Source: Gnetum montanum
Lineage: Eukaryota; Streptophyta; Gnetopsida; Gnetales; Gnetaceae
DNA: 64,000 bases
Direction of reading: 5' to 3'
Assembly (NCBI GenBank): GCA_015680685.1
Contig: MNCI01022757.1
Span: 132,800 to 196,799 of the forward strand
Below, piece after piece: positions 55,920 to 64,000 of this stretch. The notes below the pieces were generated by a model. It did no database searches. It was not told the DNA's origin and saw only the letters and a program-made list of their open reading frames with translations. A program made the position numbers and the translations under genes. Every line of letters begins with the position of its first letter. Within the stretch, counting starts at the first letter, position 1.

Positions 55920-57866
55920 TGCTTGCTGTTTATTAAGTTGTGAGTTGAGTGCATATATCCCAGACTCTTGTAGATGTGAGATCACTGAGCAACATCCCTT
56001 AGCATGGTCGTATTGGCATATCTCATATCCACCATCATTTTCTATGTCTGAATTCACAACCTCTTCTGTGATTGCCATTTTTTCCTTACCCTTGTTACGT
56101 GCATTGTCCACTTCTCTCTTTTTCTTTTTGTCATGGTCACTACCTCGCTCCCTAGACTCCTCTACAATTTTAAGAACAGTTTCAAACCTACTATCCAGGG
56201 AGTCCCACATTTGTTCTACCTTTGCTGATACTTCTATTAACTTTTGGAGCAGTAAATTTTTCCTATTCACCATCTCTTCGAGTAGTGACTCTTCTTCCTC
56301 CTCACAAAATCTCACTCCTCTTTTTCGGAGGGAAGGATCTCAGTTGTACTCTTCCGCACTTTCTCTCTTTCGTAGCTCACCTTCTTCTTTGGCTACTTGC
56401 TCTAGCAATCTATGAATTTGATGAGACATAAGCTTTGATAATCTTCCTTGGATATACATTCCAAGGGTTCTTCTTGTTTCATGCTTAAGTCCATTCATGA
56501 GATGGCATAGTTGATCCCACTGCGAATAACCATGGCTAGGGCAACGATGTAACAATGCGTAATAGTGGCCCATGGCAGCATCCAAGGGTTTATGATTTCC
56601 TTGCTTCCATCCTTGGATTTTCTTTCATAGGTTAGACACTTGAGAGTACGTTTGGTACTTATCATTAAACAGTTCCAACATTGTACTCCACCTCTGAATG
56701 GATTCTGGTTCTAAGGACCGGTACCAGCTTTCAACTTCTTTCACTAGTGTCCTTGGAAACAACTTCAATTTTTGCCATTCATTTTCTATGTATTGCAAGG
56801 CACATGCATCGTGGAATGCTTGTAAATGATTTTAAGGATCAGAATTGTATCCCCCTTCAAATCGTGGGATGTTTTTCATGTCTAACCTCTTGATCCTACT
56901 ATCCTTTTGGTGCCTTGTTGGAACTCTTACAACCTCCGTTATATCTAGCATGCTTCTAGTTGCGAGTAGGGGTTCTTTGTGATCATCTCGTTCTTAGCAT
57001 CTATGGTGTCTATCTAGTTCCCTACTCTTCCTTCTTCTATGCCTTAATTCCTTAGAGTGCCCTCATCCTCATTCTCAACTATCTCATCGATGTTTTTCAC
57101 TCTGTTTTCCTTTATCCTCTCGATTGGTTTCCCTATGACTATGTCTGGACACTGAAGGAGAGGGTGAAGGTGATAATGAAGGTGAAGAAGAAGGAGAACC
57201 ATCACCATGACGGTTTTTTCTACCTTCTCTTTGGTGGTCTCGGCCTTGATCGTGATCACGATCAAAACGTCCGTCCTTATCATTTTTTTTTTTTGTTCCT
57301 TCTTTGAACACTTCATGTTCATGGGTATCAGAACTAGATTTGTGAATAGTGGAGTCAAGGTTTTGATACACCACCTCTTGACCAATGTTAGGAGGAGGAA
57401 CATCATTTTGTGAGGAACCTGTTGGGGCAGGTTCACCATCCTCAATTTCACTCAAAACGTGCAGAGCGTTATGGGGCCATTTACCCTTCAAGGATGTATG
57501 GTATCTCTCCTATCACAAGTTCCTTTGATGTTGCGCTTCTCTAGGATGATAGTCCCTTGTGTCATGATCGCATGCAATGTATTCCGCGTATAAAAGCGGC
57601 ATGCCTATTCATGTGAGAGCATGAAGGAGCATGTAGGGGACTAATCGGTCTGGAGGCAATACTATGTTATCCTCCAAGTCTCTCCAATGCAATTGTTCAT
57701 CTTGCTGGAGAATAAAGGTGAAATCGGGTACATATTCATCGGGATGAGTATATACCACACGAAACTGTTGAGGAACTGGTGGATTTTGGTTATGTGTATT
57801 ATGCCACTGACTACCTCTTGTGTTAGTCCTAGGCAATGAAGTGCTCTTATGCAAAGAAGAAGACAT
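55920..57866 (-). pseudogene. gag: C gag
   Basis: MSSSLHKSTSLPRTNTRG start at 57866, then VPQQFRVVYTHPDEYVPDFT as in B. A Ser/Arg-rich segment (57250-57090) is followed by the capsid blocks FEGGYNSDP, QAFHDACALQYIEN, LFPRTLVKEVESWYRSL and a Glu/Lys-rich coiled-coil-like region. C-terminal ICQYDHAKGCCSVISH, perhaps a metal-binding remnant. Frame changes and stops throughout. Confidence 0.85.
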
Positions 57867-57990
57867 CTTGTCTTGTTCAGTGTGCAACGTACCATTGTAT
57901 TATCTTTCTTTGATTAACCCTAACAGTTTGTTCTCATGTTCCAACGATATGAATGATTTCCTATGTTCTACGTAGCACATAAACAACTAA

Positions 57991-58010
57991 GCCCCCAGCA
58001 ATGGCACCCA
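57991..58010 (-). promoter_or_regulatory. C primer binding site, tRNA-Asp type
   Basis: Minus strand TGGGTGCCATTGCTGGGGGC directly after the LTR; a mutated form of the Asp-type site in B and in Athila elements. Confidence 0.7.
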
Positions 58011-58805
58011 TGATGAATGGCAAGGTACCCCTACACTCAAAGATACGAATACGAGCATTTCACATGCAATCTGGTCGAACTCCAAAGACTAAGTGCTTAT
58101 ACACCTTAATGGAACACTTACGGTTAATCAATCATTGTCTTCCCAAACTTACTTGTATTGTCATGGTTGTATGGTTAAGCAAGCTTGAGGTATATGATTA
58201 TTTATAACTTTTATATTTTATTTGTCTTATGCTAATAAAGGAAAGGGAGAGAGAACTAAGTGACTAACTTACATTAACTATTCATTAACTAAGTTCTAAA
58301 TGTTCCTAACATTAATATCTGTTCCCACTTGTTGTACACTGCTGGGATTACCAAAAGCTAATTGTTAGTGGGTTACCAAGTGCTACACGCATGCTCGAAG
58401 TGGTTGTACTAAGTGTACTTAACTAAGAAGATCGAAGGTTGAGAAAGAGATTAATTAACTAGAAAAGCATTAAAAATTCAAAAATAATTAATTACTAATT
58501 AGCTTAATCTATATGTTGCAAGGTTTATCATAAAGTATGTCTTTATTTCCATACACAACTATGTGCTCAGGTACAAATTGCTCGAACAAAGATCCGTTCA
58601 CTCTATGACTCCTACTGTGGGAACACAGAAATTATTCTAACTTTGGACTAATAAAACTACAAGAGTTTGGCTAAGGGTCTAAGTCAAACTATCTTGAACA
58701 AAGGACACCACCTCTTATTTATAGAAGATGAGGCAAGATGCGAAAGCACGTATGCAATATTGCGTGGCGGATTCAATATCGCGTACGTGATATGGCGGCT
58801 CATCA
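58011..58805 (-). repeat. C 5' LTR (right)
   Basis: 795 bp, pairs with 48818-49618. By eye the LTRs are about nine-tenths identical. Minus-strand TATA box near 58719; palindromes at 58770-58795. Confidence 0.94.
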
Positions 58806-58949
58806 TAACCAAAAAGAACAAAACAAAGATATAGGAGAAACAATCAAAAGCAGCACCATAGCTTAAGCATGAGCTATGCAAAGTTTCTTGCAATACTACT
58901 AGTCCAAGTTTCAATTAGCCAAAGAAGATTATTAACCTCTAATAAAGTA

Positions 58950-60230
58950 TTGTCACCTTGATACTTGACTTGAAAAATAAACAAAATTGAATAATATTGA
59001 TTTTTTGGAGCATGGTTAACTCATTATGGATAGGTATATGATTGTGAAAAATATCACATCTATTTTTCTAAATAACATGTAAAATGCAAGGATGTAAGTA
59101 GTTCCAAATAAAAAGAAACTCCTTAGAAAGGGGAGAAGTATCTTTACGAAGAGCTTCTTTCCAATTACAAAAGAAATCATTAACAGCAATAGAGGACCAG
59201 TTTTAAGCATGCATGGTAAAAATACTATCATAAAAGGAATGAAGAAACTTAATAGCTAAATTACATACTATGAATTTAAGTTTTGGCACACCCAAATACA
59301 TGAGATGTCATCTAATAGGAAGACTTTTATAAGAAGATACCACAAATAATGCTTAATTTTAGAAAGGAAAGGATGCTTCCAAATTTTTCTAAATGTCATA
59401 TGTTATCATCTTTCAAAATCATCAAGTGACCAAAATTTATTGCATCTAATAGTATTAGAAGCTCCTAAGTTTAGAAAAGCGTATATTCAACAAGTGTTGT
59501 AAGGAAAGAAGAGGGAGCCATCCATCCACTTAAGACTAGCCAAAAAAAAAATTGGAGGTAGCTGATAAAATAATAGAAACCTAAAGCTACTAAATGATAC
59601 TTAAGAAAGTATTTCTCATACAATTAGAAACACTATAGGTAGCTTGAAATTCAAACCAAGTCATCCACTGATTTTGTGAGCCTAGTGAGGATACATAATA
59701 ATGCCTTGTTTGAACCAATAAGAAGCTAATAGAGATCTTGTAACACCAAGAGGTAAATCATGAATAGGGAGCCACCAAGGAGAGATATCATACATAGCAT
59801 TAAAAGGAAATATGATTCCAAAATTCCAAAAGATCCTTGTAGTCAAAGTAGGACATAAAAGCCAATCATAAATAAAGATATCTTGCCAAACAATTTTCTT
59901 ATAGAAAAAGCCTTGTTCAATTCTTTTGAAAAAAATAATACTCCAAATACTTTTTTTAAGTAGTTAAACCTAGACCTTGATGATAGGTGTTAAGAAGACC
60001 TAATCCTTTGTCTTTCTTTTGTCAAGTATAAAAATGCCCTACAAATGCCCTTCTTTTCATTGCTACCACTCCACACAAAAATTTTGATGAGTTTTTCCAA
60101 CTTAAAATAAGAAGATCTTGTAGGAGCCCAATAAGATGAATAATAAACATGAGTGGCAAATAACATATATTTGCAAACTAATTATTTACCTACCATAGTA
60201 CAATTTGGAGAGGTGTTGGAACCTCAAAAT
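58950..60230 (-). pseudogene. LINE relic: RT C-terminus and zinc-binding tail
   Basis: Reading the minus strand from 60120: YFKLEKLIKIFVWSGSNEKK, as in LINE (F.WGG...KKK.H.V.W) sequences. Then a region ending in a segment with KWMDGSLFF (near 59530), then WKHPFLSKIKHYLWYLLIKV (near 59360), the start of the RT zinc-binding domain (W....P.KI..FLW). Many frameshifts and stops. Different part and strand from the LINE relic at 10823. Confidence 0.6.
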
Positions 60231-60736
60231 AATTGTAATATAGGTACAATTTGCAGGATTAGTATCTAGTCTTTAAGTGATGATCCTTGTTATTATGCAA
60301 ATATTTTCTTCATTTAAGAGGTAATCCTTGTGATGAAAAAATTCTCTAAGGAATTACACATTGATAGAAACTTTACAAAATGATATGGAACCATCATAAA
60401 GATTTGGAAAGACAATTAGATGCTTGACCTCTCAATTTTCTTCTTTAACTAAAATTATAAATACTTCTTATTTGGTAAACATTTTCCATGAATATAACGG
60501 AGTGTTACTATAACACTTTATCCTCAAGATTTTAAATCATTGTTAATTTGTAGCCTAATTGACAAACAAGGTAAAAGAGAAATCAAGTACTTGCTATGTT
60601 AGGTAATGGAGAGCTGGACTCCCATTTTCTCAAAGATATTTGTCCATCTTGGACAAGGGAATCATTATCCATTAACCACAAAGAGTTAATTTAGGTATCC
60701 ACGAACATGAATAAAACGGGTATGGACTTCAAAATG
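60231..60736. other. AT-rich, nothing recognised
   Basis: No gene seen. Confidence 0.5.
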
Positions 60737-60818
60737 AAAAGCTGCAACCTTTCAAATGAATATAAAAGTATAAATAGAAAAGCTGCAATCTTTCAAATGA
60801 ATATAAAAGTATAAATAG
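60737..60818. repeat. 41-bp direct duplication
   Basis: AAAAGCTGCAACCTTTCAAA... at 60737-60777 and 60778-60818, one difference. Confidence 0.92.
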
Positions 60819-60873
60819 CGAGTTAAAGGACAAGTGCAATTTGTTGCCACAAAAGCTTAAACCTGCATTTGCG

Positions 60874-61019
60874 TTTCATAATCATGGATCAGAAAGCCAG
60901 AAAAAGTTAATTATTCGTTGGGGAAAGATCTTCTGGACTGTTATGCATTTCATAATCATGGATCAGAAGGCCACAAAAAGTTAATTATTCGTTGGGGGAT
61001 CTTCTGGACTGTTATGGCC
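60874..61019. repeat. 74-bp direct duplication
   Basis: TTTCATAATCATGGATCAG... at 60874 and 60948; few differences plus a small deletion. Confidence 0.92.
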
Positions 61020-61232
61020 ATGGGGCTTTACGGAATATTCCTCTTGCTTGGCTTTGCATAATTTCAGTTATGCCTCACTGTCTGAGGTGACACCCAGCAA
61101 TGCAATGACAAGGCAAGGCATTGGTCGGGCCACGCCTCTATCGTTCGGAATTGCTTTTTTTCTGCTAAGAAACTCCATTCGAAATCGACTTGCCAAACAG
61201 ATACGAAAGTTTTTCCAACAATAAAAATGTAA

Positions 61233-61356
61233 ACAATAAGCATTGCTCGTTTTCGTTCTGGGCTTTTTTTGGCCGGATTGCATTGATCATGCGTTCACAA
61301 TAAGCGTTGCTTGTTTTAGTTCTGTTTTTTTGGCCGGATTGCATTGATCATGCGTT
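61233..61356. repeat. 64-bp direct duplication
   Basis: ACAATAAGC.TTGCT.GTTTT ... GGCCGGATTGCATTGATCAT at 61233 and 61297. Confidence 0.9.
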
Positions 61357-61722
61357 CATGCACTTTCGTTTTCGTTTTCTTGTCTTTCCTGCATGTTTAT
61401 TAGGATGAATTTCTTTAAAGTGCTCTCCGCGTGGTTTCCTACGCGATTCCTGGAGAAAATAAAGTATTTAGCCAAGAAGAAAGAGGGGTAAATGCATGGG
61501 ATTTTTCTAGATCTTACAAGATGGTTCCTTTACCTTTGTAGTGTATGCAGATGAAATGACAGTATTTATTTGGGTTCATTTACTGAGTGGTTTTCTGTCA
61601 TTCTTGTCGTTGTAGTGCTTTTCCTTTGGTGGTTCCATGGTCCTATCATGTGTCATTATCTTCATTATGCAAGCTGGCCTTCTAATGCATTTTATATGTC
61701 TTCGGGACAATCAACACATTTG
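61357..61722. other. less AT-rich unique sequence
   Basis: No gene, RNA or repeat recognised; base composition is more even than the surroundings. Confidence 0.45.
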
Positions 61723-62036
61723 GGTAATTCGTGTCAAAAGTGAGCTCAAGGAAAGTAGGATGCACGCACGCAAAATATGTCGCTAGAATGTCTGTGGAAT
61801 GGCTGGAATATTTCCGGAATCGACCTCGTCATACGACATGTTTAAAAAGAAAATCAAATATTCCAATATCCCAAGACAACTTGCAGGTAATTCATTTCAA
61901 AAGTGAGCTCAAGGAAAGTAGAATGGATGCACGCAAGGAATATTTCCATAATGGCTGGACTATCTTTAGAATCGACCCTGGTATACAAGATTTTTAAAAG
62001 GAAAATCAAATACTCCAATATCCCAAGACAACTTGC
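61723..62036. repeat. 163-bp direct duplication
   Basis: GGTAATTC.T.TCAAAAGTGAG starts at 61723 and 61886; both copies end CCCAAGACAACTTGC. The second copy has diverged more. Confidence 0.9.
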
Positions 62037-62936
62037 CCTGACATACTATACGAGATAAGACAACTTGCCCCAACATAGTGTACGGTATGAGCATTTAGGT
62101 AGTTGCATCAAAAATATATCACCATAGTCACTTTTGGAATCAACTTGAAATTACCTTTAAATACACAATAACGTTTACCTTCATCATCCTCATTGTCAAT
62201 AATGTATATCTTTATCATCTTCGTTGTCTCTAGTTTGTTAATTTAGATGACTTGGTTAAGGTGCATTGTTGATTTCTATGTAAGTGTGTACTTTTGTTAT
62301 GTTCTAAATGACAACTAAATGCTTCAATTTTCCTTAAATTCCTCATTATTTAAGACTATGTTCCAAACAACACCTATGAATACTCCAACTTTCTTTAAAT
62401 TCTCTAACATTTATAATTATTACATTTTTATAAACCCAAACATCTTCAAGATATTATGCTAATGTAATGGTCATATACCACTCTTGTCACACTCCCAAAG
62501 TTGGAAAAAAGAAGACTTGATAATGCAAGAAAAATCACAACTCAATTTAAAAAATGAAAAATTTAATAGTAAAATTGGGCTATTAAAGTAATTAATTAAA
62601 CAATTGAAGTAGTTTAATTAGTATTTTCATTTCAAAAAAGATTACACATAAGAATTTTTTAAATTGAAAACTAAAAATTTTTGGATACATAAAATTTAAG
62701 TAATAACAAACTCTCATGATTCATAGATACATACACTAATGGTTTTTTTTTTTCATGAACACATTTAAATAACTATTCTAATATAAAATGAAAGTAAAAT
62801 TATTTTTCATTAATACCACCATAGCTGATCCCAAGCCTGAGTGAAAAAGGATAATGGTTGATGTCAAGTTGATAGTAGATTGTAAAACACCTATCATTTC
62901 CTATAAATGAGTTTTTTTTTTCTTTTTTTGGCACTT
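62037..62936. other. AT-rich, nothing recognised
   Basis: Short ACAACTTGCCC repeat at its left edge only. Confidence 0.5.
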
Positions 62937-63949
62937 TGATGAGTAGCAAGTATATCCTATGCCCAACCATATGAATCACTAGTGTTCACTTAGCGATCTA
63001 GTTGAAGTCCAAAGACTTTAGGTTTCTTCGTACACTAGTTCTAGGAGGTGAAACTAACTATTGCAATTGTTTTCTTCCCAATTCCACTTGTTAAGTTCAA
63101 GGGTATGGTTAGTGTAATTGAGGTATGGGATTTTTATCATTTTTTCTTTTATGTTCTAAGTTACCTAAAAATAAAGAATACAGTATTTAATTACTAAAGT
63201 AATTTAACAGCTAGCTAATATTTAACTAATCCTAACATAAGCATCCATTCCCACTTGTTGTGCACATCCTAAACATACATAACACTACCGGGTTACCAAA
63301 CGTTAAGCATTACTAGGATTACCAAGTGTTGGACGTATGCTCTAAGTGGTCATCCTTATGTCTACTATTTAATTGCTATTAATTAATTAATTACTTAATT
63401 ACTTAAAACATTAAAGAAAACTGCTAAAATATTAAAAGAATAAAGGAAATAATTAATCTAGTTTAAGTGCTACAAGGTTTGATTAGAAAGCTCATCTTTA
63501 TTGCCACACACACTAAAGTTCTTAGGTATAACAGTGCTTGAATAAAGATTTGTACGCTCTTTGACTTATACTACAGGCACTTAGAAAATATTCTAAATTT
63601 TGAGAGGAAAAACTACAAGAACTTTGTTATAACTATGAAAGAAATGCCATAAATGAGGTAAGTAGGCACACATTTATAGGCAAAACAGGGTGCCCCATTG
63701 ATGGGTACATGTCAACAAGTCAAACCCTACATCAACGAGATCACATCAACGGGGTTGTGTCAATGGCACTTCGCTATAACTATGAAAGAAATGCCATAAA
63801 TGAGGTAAGTAGGCACACATTTATAGGTGAAATAGGGTGGCCCATTGACGGGTACATGTCAACGGGTCAAACCCTACATCAACGAGATCACGTCAACAGG
63901 GTTGTGTCGATGGCATCCCGTTGTCACAGCCAAACCATGTGACTCATCA
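62937..63949 (-). mobile_element. E: solo LTR with internal duplication
   Basis: 1013 bp, TGATGAGTAG...GACTCATCA. Target duplication CACTT (62932-62936) and TACTT (63950-63954), one mismatch. Aligns in order with D, B and C LTRs. Longer than them because of a 147-bp tandem duplication in U3. Confidence 0.9.
63631..63924 (-). repeat. 147-bp duplication containing the TATA box of solo LTR E
   Basis: AACTATGAAAGAAATGCCAT starts both copies (63631 and 63778). Each copy carries a minus-strand CTATAAATG (63671-63679 and about 63818-63826) and the ATCAACG-type repeats of U3. Confidence 0.88.
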
Positions 63950-64000
63950 TACTTTCATTGTACAAGTGCATTCCTAGATGTGATATGTAATAACAAATGA

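Larger units (their letters stand above)
48818..58805 (-). mobile_element. C: Athila-like Ty3/gypsy element, near complete, decayed
   Basis: 9988 bp with target duplication CAACC (48813-48817) and TAACC (58806-58810), one mismatch. Minus-strand order: 5' LTR, Asp-type primer site, gag, linker, protease, RT, RNase H, integrase, long 3' region with an ORF, PPT, 3' LTR. From 53744 down to 51759 RNase H and integrase are in one frame, broken only by stops; one frameshift lies in RT. Same family as B: gag, linker, protease, 3' region and LTRs all align. Confidence 0.94.

Noticed and set aside
56222-57413. Plus-strand ORFs across C gag
   Set aside because: Shadow frames of gag; composition follows from the gag codons.
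1-64000. Endogenous pararetrovirus (caulimovirid) sequence
   Set aside because: Every RT seen comes with integrase or belongs to a LINE; no movement or coat protein motif found.

Overview
The window looks like intergenic DNA from a large seed-plant genome. A gymnosperm is my best guess, because the elements are old, deeply decayed and mostly still full length, but nothing in the sequence proves it. I see no intact host gene, no functional tRNA or rRNA gene, and no bacterial or organellar sequence. Almost everything recognisable is a transposable element or its relic, and the elements are nested. Coding stretches are broken mainly by in-frame stops of the kind cytosine methylation and deamination produce (CGA to TGA, CAG to TAG, TGG to TAG).

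Layout. (1) 1-10817 (+): a Tat-lineage Ty3/gypsy element, here called T1, whose 5' end lies outside the window. It has gag, protease, a tandem array inside an intron-like gap, RT/RNase H/second RNase H/integrase, a second tandem array, a polypurine tract and a 3' LTR. It sits in a LINE relic that resumes at 10823. (2) 11590-12259 and 27121-27266: one array of ~110-bp repeats, split by (3) 12260-27115 (-): element A, a second Tat-lineage element with both LTRs and a near-perfect 5-bp target duplication. A keeps gag and protease but no RT or integrase. In their place, between the two tandem arrays, lies a plus-strand (antisense) gene-like unit with its own TATA box and phase-consistent introns. 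This is the most unusual object in the window. (4) 27562-29100 and 37160-37744: two deletion derivatives of a Helitron-like (RepHel/PIF1) element. The first is interrupted by (5) 29840-35848 (+): Athila-like element B, deleted for RT to integrase.

(6) 38310-38608: a foldback MITE. 38.6-48.8 kb is AT-rich and holds fragments: a zinc-knuckle relic, four copies of one LTR-like repeat, a 5S-rRNA-derived Cassandra-like LTR end, tRNA-derived SINE-like heads, a solo LTR (41712-42562), a copia RNase H relic and a few unexplained ORFs. (7) 48818-58805 (-): Athila-like element C, the fuller relative of B, with gag, protease, RT, RNase H and integrase. (8) 59.0-60.2 kb (-): another LINE relic. (9) 60.7-62.0 kb: four unrelated direct duplications in a row. 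(10) 62937-63949 (-): a second solo LTR with a duplicated promoter segment.

How the parts relate. T1 and A share PPT, LTR ends, gag, protease and array architecture, so A looks like a non-autonomous relative that needed RT and integrase from another element. B, C and the two solo LTRs share TGATGA...TCATCA LTR ends; B and C also share an Asp-tRNA-type primer site and a common PPT context. Calls rest on reading the sequence by eye; homology searches were not possible.
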